Shown one piece after another: positions 52,590 to 60,726 of a DNA stretch of 64,000 nucleotides. Position numbers and translations under genes: made by a program. The number at the start of each line of letters is the position of its first letter. Within the stretch, counting starts at the first letter, position 1. The notes beneath the pieces are model-generated. The model did no database searches and was not told the origin of the DNA. It saw nothing but the letters and a program-made list of their open reading frames with translations. This stretch comes from Mycobacterium gordonae (lineage in GTDB: Bacteria; Actinomycetota; Actinomycetes; Mycobacteriales; Mycobacteriaceae). Where the stretch lies: positions 186,001 to 250,000 of the forward strand of contig NZ_CP070973.1 of the NCBI RefSeq assembly GCF_017086405.1, given 5' to 3'.

Positions 52590-53561
52590 TTACCGGATTT
52601 CGATACCGCTGCCCGCCACGGTGTGGCCGATGACCGGGTAACCCGGTAGCTCGCCGACCACCAACAGCCCGCCGGAGGTTTGGGCGTCGGCCAGCAGCAG
52701 CAGGTCGTCTTCGATGACATCCGAGGCGGTTCGCAGGTGGGGCCGCACCCAGTCGAGATTGCGCCGGGTGCCGCCCGAGACGAACCCGTCGTCCAGGGCT
52801 GCGCGGGCCGCCTCGAGCACGGGCACCGCGGCGCGGTCGAGGACGGCGCCGACGCCGGAGGCCCGGCACATTTTGTGCAGATGCCCCAGCAGCCCGAATC
52901 CGGTGACGTCGGTGGCCGCTCGGACGCCAGCCCTGAGTGCCGCCTCGGACGCATCGCGGTTGAGCCGGGTCATGAGGTCGATTGACTCCGGGCAGATCTC
53001 ACCGGTCTGCTTGTGCCGGTTGTTGAGCAGGCCGACGCCCAGCGGTTTGGTGAGGGTCAGCGGCAGACCCGGCTCGGCTGCGTCGTTGCGGAGCAATTTC
53101 GTGGGGTCGGCCACGCCGGTGACGGCCATCCCGTACTTGGGTTCCGGGTCGTCGATGGAGTGGCCGCCGATGACCGGGCAGCCGGCCTGCGAGGCCACCG
53201 CCAGCCCGCCGCGCAGCACCTCCGTCATCAATTCCAGCGGCAGGGTGTCGCGTGGCCACCCGACGAGGTTGATTGCGACCACCGGGCGCCCGCCCATCGC
53301 GTAGATGTCGGACAGCGCGTTGGCGGCGGCGATGCGCCCCCAGTCGTAGGCGTCGTCGACGACCGGGGTGAAGAAGTCCGCGGTGGACAGCACCGCCAGG
53401 TCGCCGACCAGGACAGCGGCCGCGTCGTCACCGTCGTCGAGGCCGACCAGCACATCGGGCCCGGACTGGCCGGTCAGCCCGCGCACCGCCTCCTCGAGTT
53501 CGCCGGGTGGGATTTTGCAGGCACAGCCCCCGCCGTGCGCGTAGCCGGTGAGCCGCGTCAT
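52590..53561 (-). CDS. selD: Selenide, water dikinase (selenophosphate synthetase)
   Basis: 323 residues. Makes selenophosphate from selenide and ATP for SelA. N-terminal HGGGCACKIPP carries the catalytic Cys13 (Sec in some organisms) and Lys16. ATP/metal sites: LVGLDDGDDAAAV, LSTADFFTPVVDDAYDWGRI, AAANALSDIYAMGGRP, and late ATDVTGFGLLGHL and GGLLV segments, all standard. ATG 53561 starts at the family N-terminus. It is on the strand opposite to fdn and selA/selB but enclosed by them. Confidence 0.95.
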   Translation of the reverse strand: MTRLTGYAHGGGCACKIPPGELEEAVRGLTGQSGPDVLVGLDDGDDAAAVLVGDLAVLSTADFFTPVVDDAYDWGRIAAANALSDIYAMGGRPVVAINLVGWPRDTLPLELMTEVLRGGLAVASQAGCPVIGGHSIDDPEPKYGMAVTGVADPTKLLRNDAAEPGLPLTLTKPLGVGLLNNRHKQTGEICPESIDLMTRLNRDASEAALRAGVRAATDVTGFGLLGHLHKMCRASGVGAVLDRAAVPVLEAARAALDDGFVSGGTRRNLDWVRPHLRTASDVIEDDLLLLADAQTSGGLLVVGELPGYPVIGHTVAGSGIEIR

Positions 53562-53766
53562 GGCCCGAGCGTACGTGGCCCGCGTGGCGCTACCTGGTGT
53601 CGCTGCAAGGTTGGCAGACCGAATGCCCCGATCTCCAGAGCTGCTGGGGCAGCAGTGCCTGTTCATGTCCGTCACACTGGCCAGCGACAATCCCCGGCTC
53701 AGTCGACGCGCGAACCGCCCACCTCAGCGCGGCAACGCCACCGCACCCACCCGGTACGTTTACCGG

Positions 53767-53859
53767 GGAGGCGTTTGGGTTCCTGGTGGTCCCCCCGGTC
53801 TTCAAAACCGGTGAGATCGAGCATCTCGGTCTGGCGGGTTCGATTCCCGTCCGCCTCCG
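53767..53859 (+). tRNA. selC: tRNA-Sec (UCA)
   Basis: 93 nt. Acceptor GGAGGCG pairs with CGCCTCC (53852-53858), discriminator G. Anticodon stem CCGGT/ACCGG encloses CTTCAAA with anticodon TCA at 53802-53804. The long variable arm has a 5-bp stem GAGAT/ATCTC (53813-53827). T arm has TTCGATT loop at 53839-53845. Long extra arm, UCA anticodon and position upstream of selA identify it. The eighth acceptor pair looks mismatched (T74/C51 in local count), a minor deviation. Confidence 0.95.
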
Positions 53860-53899
53860 CTTTTGCTTCAAAGAGTGAAAGCCCACCGAGAGAGGTCAC

Positions 53900-55204
53900 G
53901 TGACGCAGGTCGACCCGCGCCGATTGATTCCGCGCACCGATCAGTTGTTGGCCCGTCCTGCTGTGCAGGAGCAGCGAGAAAGGCTGGGCGACAAGGCGAT
54001 TCGCGCAACGATTCGCGACATCCAGGAGCAGGCCCGCCGCGGCGATCTGGGGCCCGACCGGGTACCAGAGGCCCTCGAACAGGCCCTGGCCGCCCAGGCC
54101 ACCACCTCGTTGCGGCCGGTGCTCAACGCCACCGGCGTCGTCGTGCACACCAATCTCGGCCGCGCTCCGTTGGCCGCGGGCGCGGTAGCGGCTCTGATCA
54201 CGGCCGGCGGCTACGTCGACGTCGAACTCGACCTCACCACCGGCACCCGCTCCAAGCGCGGTGTCGCACTGCGGGAGACACTGCTCGACGCGTGCCCGGC
54301 AGCCGAGGATGCCCTCGTCGTCAACAACGGCGCCGCCGCCCTGGTTCTGGCGACCACCGCGCTGGCCGCCGGCAAGGAAGTGATCATCAGCCGCGGGGAG
54401 CTCATCGAGATCGGCGCCGGCTTCCGGCTGCCCGATTTGATCGCCTCCACCGGAGCGCGACTGCGCGAAGTCGGAACCACCAACCGCACCCATCCGCGCG
54501 ACTACGAGGCAGCGCTGAGTCCGGAAACCGGCTGCGTGCTCAAGGTGCACCAGAGCAACTTCCGCGTGGAAGGGTTCACGGCCGCCGCTTCCCTCACCGA
54601 CCTGCACACCCTGACCACGAACCAGCAGATCCCGTTGATCGCCGACCTCGGTAGCGGGTTACTCGAGCCGGACCCGCTGCTGCCCGAGGAGCCCGACGCC
54701 GCCGGCGCGCTCACCGAGGGCGCCGACCTCGTCATCGCGAGCGGCGACAAACTGCTCGGCGGACCACAGGCCGGCATCATCCTCGGCCGCGCCGAGCTAA
54801 TCACCGTGCTCGCGCGGCATCCGCTGGCCCGGGCCGTCCGAGCCGACAAACTCACCCTGGCCGCCCTCGAGGCGACGGTGCGCGCCGGCGGCTCCCCGGT
54901 GACCGCGGCGCTGCACGCCGACAACGACCGGTTGCGTTCCCGGGCGCAGCGGCTGGCAGAGGCCGTCGGGGCGACGGTGGTGGCCCACGACGGCCGGGTG
55001 GGCGGCGGGGGTGCCCCCGGCGTGCCGCTGCCGGGGTGGGCGGTCCGCCTGCCCGAGTCGACCGCCGCGCTGCTGCGGGTCGGCGAACCCGCGGTGCTGC
55101 CCCGAGTTCACGACGGCGCCTGCCTACTGGACCTGCGCTGCATTCCCGAGGCCGACGACGACCGCGTGCTGGCCGCCGTACGCTCGGCGCTGGGACAGCC
55201 CTGA
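53900..55204 (+). CDS. selA: L-seryl-tRNA(Sec) selenium transferase
   Basis: 434 residues, PLP-dependent, converts Ser-tRNA(Sec) to Sec-tRNA(Sec) with selenophosphate. N-terminal domain RRLIPRTDQLLARPAVQEQR, then LRPVLNATGVVVHTNLGRAPL, NNGAAALVLATTALAAGKEV, ISRGELIEIGAGFRLPDLI, VLKVHQSNFRVEGF, PLIADLGSGLL, and the PLP lysine in ASGDKLLGGPQAG. Full length for bacterial SelA. GTG 53900 is preceded by GAGAGAGG. It follows selC by 40 nt and its stop is 11 nt before the likely selB start. Confidence 0.95.
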   Translation: MTQVDPRRLIPRTDQLLARPAVQEQRERLGDKAIRATIRDIQEQARRGDLGPDRVPEALEQALAAQATTSLRPVLNATGVVVHTNLGRAPLAAGAVAALITAGGYVDVELDLTTGTRSKRGVALRETLLDACPAAEDALVVNNGAAALVLATTALAAGKEVIISRGELIEIGAGFRLPDLIASTGARLREVGTTNRTHPRDYEAALSPETGCVLKVHQSNFRVEGFTAAASLTDLHTLTTNQQIPLIADLGSGLLEPDPLLPEEPDAAGALTEGADLVIASGDKLLGGPQAGIILGRAELITVLARHPLARAVRADKLTLAALEATVRAGGSPVTAALHADNDRLRSRAQRLAEAVGATVVAHDGRVGGGGAPGVPLPGWAVRLPESTAALLRVGEPAVLPRVHDGACLLDLRCIPEADDDRVLAAVRSALGQP

Positions 55205-55215
55205 GCACTCACGTC

Positions 55216-56991
55216 GTGGCCACCGCAGGCCACGTGGACCACGGCAAGAGCACCCTCATCCACGCGCTTACCGGCATGGAGCCCGACCGCTGGGAGGAGG
55301 AGCGGCGCCGTGGCCTGACCATCGACCTCGGCTTCGCCTGGACCACCCTGCCGTCCGGCCGCAAAGTCGCCTTCGTCGACGTACCCGGCCACCACCGATT
55401 CCTGAGCAACACGCTGGCCGGCCTCGGCCCGGCACCGGTGGTGTGTTTCGTCGTCGCTGCCGACGAGGGCTGGCAGGCGCAGTCCGATGACCACCGCGAT
55501 GCCGTTGCGGCGCTGGGCATTCGGCACGGCCTCATCGTGATCACCCGCGCCGACCGGGCGCCGGAGCGCGGCGCCGAGGTGCTGGCGCAGGCCCGGGCCG
55601 AGTTGGCCGAAACGGGCTTACGCAGCGCGCCGGGCGTCATCGTGTCGGCCGTCGAGGGCACCGGGCTCGCCGAGTTGCGCGCCGCCCTTGACGGAGTCCT
55701 GGCGCAGGTCCCCGCGCCGGAGACCACTGCCCGGGTGCGGCTGTGGGTGGACCGTTCCTTCACCATCACCGGCGCCGGCACCGTGGTGACTGGCACGCTG
55801 CCGGCGGGAACGCTGGCCGTCGGTGACCGACTGGAACTGTTGGGCGCGTCGCGCACCAGGTCGGCGACGATCCGCGGGTTGCAGAGCTGTGGGCAGCCCT
55901 ACCCCACACTCGGACCGGTGGCGCGAGTGGCGCTGAACCTGCGCGGCGTAGCGCGCGACGCCGTCCGCCGTGGCGACCCGCTGATCACCCCGGACGCGTG
56001 GCCGCACACCCGGCTGCTCGACGTGCGGCGCACCTTCGGCGGGTCGTGGAACGAGACGCCGACGCATCTCGTCGCCCATGTCGGCACGGCCGCCGTGCCG
56101 GTGCGGCTGCGGCCGTTCGACGACGATCATGGCCGGCTCACCCTGGACCGATGGCTGCCGCTGGTGCTCGGTGACCGGCTGGTGCTGCGTGACCCCGGCA
56201 GCGCACGGGTGCTCGGTGGCGCGCAGGTGCTCGATGCCGAACCGCCCGCTTTGCGCCGGCGCGGCGACAGCGCCCGCCGCGCCGCCGCCCTGGCGCAGTC
56301 GGGGCCGGGCGGCGATGTCGAGGCTGAGGTCGAGCGCCGTGGAGCGGTGCGGGAGACTCAGCTGCTCCGCCTGGGACTGCTGCCGCATACCGTGCCCGCG
56401 CCGATACTGGTTTTCGACGGTTGGTGGGTGCACCGCCCGACACACCAGGCGTGGCAGCAGCGGCTCCGGACTGCCATTGAGGAGTTGCACGCGCGAGACC
56501 CCTTGGTGGACGGCATGTCCCGAGGTGCCGCCCGTGATCTGCTGGCGCTGCCGGACGAAAACCTGCTCGATGACGTCGTCCGTGCTGCCGGCCTCGAGCA
56601 GCAGGGGGGCAGCATCCGGGTGCCCGGTGCGCGCAGCCTCCCAGGCGGCGCCGAAGCGTCGGTGAGCGAGTTGGAGACCAGGCTGCGAGCCGAGCCGTTC
56701 CGGGCACCCGAAGCCTACGAACTGCAGGCGCTGAAGCTCGGCACCCGGGAACTGGCGGCCGCCGAACGCGCCGGGCGGCTGCTGAGGTTGCGCGACGGCG
56801 TGGTGCTGCTGCCGGATTCACCCGCGCTGGCGATGCGCGCTCTTGCCACGCTCGACCAGCCCTTCACCACAAGTCAAGCGCGCCAGGTGCTTAACACCAC
56901 CCGGCGGGTCGCGATTCCGCTACTCGAACACCTCGATGCACGCGGCTGGACCCGCCGGCTCGATGCGGGTCACCGCGAAGTCGTGCGTTGA
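55216..56991 (+). CDS. selB: Selenocysteine-specific elongation factor
   Basis: 591 residues. EF-Tu-like GTPase: G1 GHVDHGKST (5-13), RRRGLTIDLGFAW switch, G3 DVPGHHRF, G4 region ITRAD. Domains II and III follow (WVDRSFTITGAGTVVTGTLPAG), then the SelB-specific winged-helix modules (for example LEQQGGSIRVPGAR, FTTSQARQVLNTTRRVAIPLLEHLDARGWTRR) that bind the SECIS RNA. GTG 55216 gives MATAGHVDHGK; a CTG at 55201 overlapping the selA stop as CTGA would add five residues matching the usual HVVATAGH start and should be considered. Confidence 0.94.
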   Translation: MATAGHVDHGKSTLIHALTGMEPDRWEEERRRGLTIDLGFAWTTLPSGRKVAFVDVPGHHRFLSNTLAGLGPAPVVCFVVAADEGWQAQSDDHRDAVAALGIRHGLIVITRADRAPERGAEVLAQARAELAETGLRSAPGVIVSAVEGTGLAELRAALDGVLAQVPAPETTARVRLWVDRSFTITGAGTVVTGTLPAGTLAVGDRLELLGASRTRSATIRGLQSCGQPYPTLGPVARVALNLRGVARDAVRRGDPLITPDAWPHTRLLDVRRTFGGSWNETPTHLVAHVGTAAVPVRLRPFDDDHGRLTLDRWLPLVLGDRLVLRDPGSARVLGGAQVLDAEPPALRRRGDSARRAAALAQSGPGGDVEAEVERRGAVRETQLLRLGLLPHTVPAPILVFDGWWVHRPTHQAWQQRLRTAIEELHARDPLVDGMSRGAARDLLALPDENLLDDVVRAAGLEQQGGSIRVPGARSLPGGAEASVSELETRLRAEPFRAPEAYELQALKLGTRELAAAERAGRLLRLRDGVVLLPDSPALAMRALATLDQPFTTSQARQVLNTTRRVAIPLLEHLDARGWTRRLDAGHREVVR

Positions 56992-57020
56992 CGCCTGCGC
57001 CGCCCGGCTATTCTGCACGC

Positions 57021-58271
57021 ATGGCGCTCGAAGCGCGTTCAGCGGCGGCGGTGCCGGTCACGAGTCGACGCCGCCGCATGCCGCCACGCAACGTGAGTTA
57101 TCCCAAGAGCGTTACCCGGCAGAAGCGAGTCCTCGTCAGGGCCACCCGAATCGCCGCGCTCGTGAGCGGGTTCTACACGCTTCTTGCAATCTTCGCCGGG
57201 CACAACGAAGCTTCTATCGCCGCGCTCAGTGCCGTCAGCACTGTGATCTACCTGAGTATCCCGCTGTTGTACCGCTACGGGGAACTCTTCGCGCCAATGG
57301 TTTTCATGATCGCGGCGTACGTGTTGATCACGGTGCTGTGCTTACGCATCGGCACCGGAACCGGAATCCAGTTCTACTACCTGGTGGGTGCGTCGATTGT
57401 CGTGCTGGTCCTGGGCATCGACCATCTCGGTCTGGCATCGGTGATGGCTGCCGTAGGTGCGGTGCTGACAGTCGCATTGCAGCTGACGGTTCCCGAAAGA
57501 ACGGGCGTGCAACCGGATTGGGCCTACACGTTGAGCTACATCGTATCGGTGGTCATCTCCTGGCTCATGGTGATGGCGATCGTATGGTCGGCGCTGCGTG
57601 AAATCACCCGTGCCGAACGGGTGATCGAAGCTGAGTATCAGCGCTCGGAGTCGTTGCTCGCCAACATACTCCCGGCGAAAGTCGCCGAGCGGTTGAAGGA
57701 TCCGTCCCGAACCGTCATCGCCGACAAGTACGACGACGCTTCTGTGTTGTTCGCCGACATCGCCGGTTTCACGAGTCGGGCGAGCGACACCGCACCCACC
57801 GACCTGGTCCGGTTCCTGGATGAGCTCTACACCAAACTGGACGCCCTGGTGGACCGGCACGCCCTGGAGAAGATCAAGACCAGTGGCGATTCGTACATGG
57901 TCGTCAGCGGCGTGCCGGATCCGCGCCCGGACCACCTCGAGGCGCTGGCGAGGCTGGCACTGGATATGGCGGAGGCGGTTGCGGATCTCAAAGACCCACG
58001 CGGCCGAGCGGTTCCGTTGCGGATCGGCCTGGCCGTCGGTCCCGTGGTTGCCGGCGTGGTGGGGGCGCGCAAGTTCTTCTACGACGTGTGGGGCGATGCC
58101 GTGAACGTCGCGGCCCGGATGGAGACCACCGATGTCGAGGGGCGGATTCAGGTGCCGCAGAACGTCTATGACCGACTCAAGGAACATTTCGTGTTCGAGG
58201 AGCGCGGCGACATCGACGTCAAAGGCAAGGGCGTGATGCACACCTGGTACCTCGTCGCCAGGCGCCGTTGA
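57021..58271 (+). CDS. Membrane adenylyl cyclase, Rv1625c-like
   Basis: 416 residues. Basic N-terminus, six TM helices (about residues 43-190), a cyclase-transducing helix (EAEYQRSESLLANILPAKVAERL), then one class III catalytic domain. Catalytic residues align with Rv1625c: metal Asp246 (FADIAGF) and Asp290 (GDSYMVV), adenine-specifying Lys286 and Asp355, transition-state Asn362 and Arg366 (VWGDAVNVAARME). One domain per chain means it works as a homodimer making cAMP at the membrane. ATG 57021; a TTG at 56988 overlapping the selB stop is less likely. Probably transcribed after selB. Confidence 0.93.
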   Translation: MALEARSAAAVPVTSRRRRMPPRNVSYPKSVTRQKRVLVRATRIAALVSGFYTLLAIFAGHNEASIAALSAVSTVIYLSIPLLYRYGELFAPMVFMIAAYVLITVLCLRIGTGTGIQFYYLVGASIVVLVLGIDHLGLASVMAAVGAVLTVALQLTVPERTGVQPDWAYTLSYIVSVVISWLMVMAIVWSALREITRAERVIEAEYQRSESLLANILPAKVAERLKDPSRTVIADKYDDASVLFADIAGFTSRASDTAPTDLVRFLDELYTKLDALVDRHALEKIKTSGDSYMVVSGVPDPRPDHLEALARLALDMAEAVADLKDPRGRAVPLRIGLAVGPVVAGVVGARKFFYDVWGDAVNVAARMETTDVEGRIQVPQNVYDRLKEHFVFEERGDIDVKGKGVMHTWYLVARRR

Positions 58272-58272
58272 G

Positions 58273-59298
58273 TTAAATCCCGGCCGCGTCTGCGATTTCG
58301 CGCGCCTTCTGGACCCGGGCATCGATCCAGGCGACGACCGGAGTCCCGGCCGATGCCTTGTTCTGAGGTTCGTCCCTGGCCCGGCGCATGACGCCCTCGC
58401 CGATGATCGCCAGCTTCCACAGTCCCAGCGCGTGCCAGTACTGCAACGCGGCGGCGTCGCGCCCCGTCTCGTCCAGATACAACCTTGTCATTTCCGCCCG
58501 ATTCGGGAACCCCGCCAACGTCGACGGCGCGTAGTCACCGTTGAGCGCCTCATCCGGCTCGACCCAGTAGGTGAGCAGGCTGCCCATGTCGGCCAGCGGA
58601 TCGCCCAGCGTGGACAGTTCCCAATCCAGCGTCGCCACGATCTCGCCGGTATCCGGTGACGTGATCAGGTTGCGCAGGTGAAAGTCGCCGTGCACCAGGC
58701 TGATCTCACGCTGCTCGGGCGCGGCGGCGGCCAGTCGGCGGGTGAGGTCGTCGAGGGCGGGGAGTTCGCGGGTTTTCGACAGCTCCCACTGGCCGGCCCA
58801 GCGTTTGAGCTGCCGCTGCGCATACGGCTTGTGGCTGGCCAGGTCGGCAAGTCCCACCTCGTCGAGGTTGACGGCGTGGATCTTGGCCAGGGTGCGTGGC
58901 AGGTCCACGGCGATCTGGTGCCGTTGCCGCGGTGTCAGCGCTCCGGCGACCCTCATCGTGTCGACCACCAGCCCGTCGACGAAACTCATCAACACCAGCG
59001 GCGCGTCGCAGAACTCGGAATCGGTTGTGGTGGCCAGAATTTGAGGTACTGGAACCGGTGTCTCGGCCAGGGCCGCGACGATGCGGGCTTCCCGCAGCAC
59101 GTCATGCGCCGAGGCCAGCAGATGCCCCAGGGGCGGTCGGCGCAACACCCAGGCGCGGCCCGCGGCGTCGCTGACCCGGTATGTCAGATTCGACTGCCCG
59201 AGCCCGATCCGTTGGAATTGCAGCGGTTCCTCGAACCCGATCCCCAGCGTCGTGAGCCACCGCGCGATCGCGTCCGGGTCGAGGCCGACCACCGTCAC
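58273..59298 (-). CDS. Phosphotransferase family protein (APH/ACAD10-like)
   Basis: 341 residues, kinase-like fold. [23 protein letters not shown] nucleotide loop and Lys/Arg strand, catalytic [12 protein letters not shown] (Asp as base) and metal Asp in [16 protein letters not shown]. This subtype usually accompanies or is fused to an acyl-CoA dehydrogenase (ACAD10/11), where it phosphorylates 4-hydroxyacyl-CoA. Here its ATG overlaps the stop of such a dehydrogenase (ATGA), supporting that role over antibiotic resistance. Confidence 0.9.
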   Translation of the reverse strand: MTVVGLDPDAIARWLTTLGIGFEEPLQFQRIGLGQSNLTYRVSDAAGRAWVLRRPPLGHLLASAHDVLREARIVAALAETPVPVPQILATTTDSEFCDAPLVLMSFVDGLVVDTMRVAGALTPRQRHQIAVDLPRTLAKIHAVNLDEVGLADLASHKPYAQRQLKRWAGQWELSKTRELPALDDLTRRLAAAAPEQREISLVHGDFHLRNLITSPDTGEIVATLDWELSTLGDPLADMGSLLTYWVEPDEALNGDYAPSTLAGFPNRAEMTRLYLDETGRDAAALQYWHALGLWKLAIIGEGVMRRARDEPQNKASAGTPVVAWIDARVQKAREIADAAGI

Positions 59299-60509
59299 CT
59301 GGGTGCCCGGTACTTACGCAGTTCCTGGCTAGCGATGGCGCGCTTGTGCACCTCGTCGGGACCGTCGGCCAGCCGCAGGGTGCGCAGGTGCGCCCATGCC
59401 ATAGCCAGGGGAAAGTCGTCGGTGACGCCACCGCCGCCGTGCACCTGGATGGCGCGGTCGACGATCTTGAGCGCGATATTGGGGGCCGCGACCTTGATGG
59501 CCGCGATCTCGGTCCTGGCCTCTTTGTTGCCGACCGTGTCCATCAGGTACGCGGCCTTCATGGTCAGCAGCCGGATCATCTCGATGTCGATGCGGGACTC
59601 GGCGATCCAGTCTCGGATGTTGGCGTTGGCGCTGATCGGCTTGCCGAAGGCAACCCGGGACTCCGCGCGCCTGCACAGCAGCTCCAGCGCCCGCTCAGCC
59701 ATGCCGATGGCCCGCATGCAGTGGTGGATGCGGCCCGGACCCAGCCGGGCCTGGCTGATCGCGAAGCCCTCGCCCTCGCCCTTGAGCACGTCCTTCGACG
59801 GCACCCTTACGTCCTCGAAGTCGATCTCCGCATGGCCCTCGCGGTCCTGGTAGCCGAAGACCGGCAGGTTGCGCCGCACCGTGATGCCGGGGGCGTCAAT
59901 CGGCACCACCAGCATCGACTGCTGACGGTGCGGTGCCGCGTTCGGGTCGGTCTTGCCCATCACGATCAGCACCTTGCAGTTACGGTGCATTCCGTTGGAG
60001 GCGAACCATTTTCGCCCGTTCAGGACGTAGTCGTCACCGTCGCGGACCATGGACATCTCGACATTGGTGGCATCCGAGCTGGCGACCGCCGGCTCGGTCA
60101 TCGCGAACGCCGAGCGGATCTTGCCGTCCAGCAACGGCTTGAGGTAACGCTCCTTGTGTTCTTCGGTGCCGAACAGGGTCAGCACCTCCATGTTTCCGGT
60201 GTCCGGGGCGCTGCAGTTGCACGCCTCGGGGGCGAGGTGGCTGCGGCCCATGATCTCGGCCAGCGGCGCGTACTCGAGGTTGGTCAGCCCGGGCCCCCAC
60301 TCGGGGTGCGGGTGAAACAGGTTCCACAGCCCCCGCTTTCGCGCCTCGGTCTTGAGGTCTTCCAGGATCGGGGGGTGGAAGTGCGGATCGCCGGCCTCCC
60401 GCATCTGCTCGTCATAGACCGCCTCGGACGGGTAGACGTGCGCATCCATGAACTCGAGCAGGTCCGATTCGTACCGCTGGGCGCGCTCGGACATATCAAA
60501 CAGGGGCAT
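59295..60509 (-). CDS. Acyl-CoA dehydrogenase, ACAD10/11-like
   Basis: 404 residues. Long N-terminal helix region ([20 protein letters not shown]), [126 protein letters not shown]. The C-terminal ADGPDEVH replaces the EGTxEI of classical FadE, as in ACAD10/11 and FadE2/FadE36-type enzymes. Works with the downstream phosphotransferase in dehydrating 4-hydroxyacyl-CoAs. Confidence 0.9.
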   Translation of the reverse strand: MPLFDMSERAQRYESDLLEFMDAHVYPSEAVYDEQMREAGDPHFHPPILEDLKTEARKRGLWNLFHPHPEWGPGLTNLEYAPLAEIMGRSHLAPEACNCSAPDTGNMEVLTLFGTEEHKERYLKPLLDGKIRSAFAMTEPAVASSDATNVEMSMVRDGDDYVLNGRKWFASNGMHRNCKVLIVMGKTDPNAAPHRQQSMLVVPIDAPGITVRRNLPVFGYQDREGHAEIDFEDVRVPSKDVLKGEGEGFAISQARLGPGRIHHCMRAIGMAERALELLCRRAESRVAFGKPISANANIRDWIAESRIDIEMIRLLTMKAAYLMDTVGNKEARTEIAAIKVAAPNIALKIVDRAIQVHGGGGVTDDFPLAMAWAHLRTLRLADGPDEVHKRAIASQELRKYRAPR

Positions 60510-60567
60510 ATCCAGATGCCTACACCACCCACTCGACCATCAGGTCATGGGGGCTCAGCCAGCTTCG

Positions 60568-60717
60568 CTAGCCACGATCCACCGGGTAGGAATCGCCGTG
60601 CGTCGCGGCGCTTGTCGGTGCGAAACATTTGGTCTTCTCCTGGGAGCGGCACACGAACAACACCCCCTCGGTGCCGGCGAACCGGGCCATGTGCTCGTAG
60701 GCTCGTCGCGACAGCAT
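60568..60717 (-). CDS. Small hypothetical protein (low confidence)
   Basis: A 49-codon frame (or 40 codons from ATG 60690) with MARFAGTEGVLFVCRSQEK and a CFAPTSAATHGDSY end. Third positions are strongly GC through the first half, as in real genes here. It ends 58 nt before the dehydrogenase start and begins 9 nt after the PE_PGRS stop. A competing 27-codon frame (60545-60628) in another phase has AGGAG 8 nt before its ATG; only one can be right. Confidence 0.35.
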   Translation of the reverse strand: MLSRRAYEHMARFAGTEGVLFVCRSQEKTKCFAPTSAATHGDSYPVDRG

Positions 60718-60726
60718 TCCCTGCGC

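Noticed and set aside
58273..59298. Aminoglycoside phosphotransferase resistance gene
   Set aside because: The kinase motifs are shared with APH, but the 4-bp overlap with an ACAD10/11-like dehydrogenase gene points to acyl-CoA metabolism.
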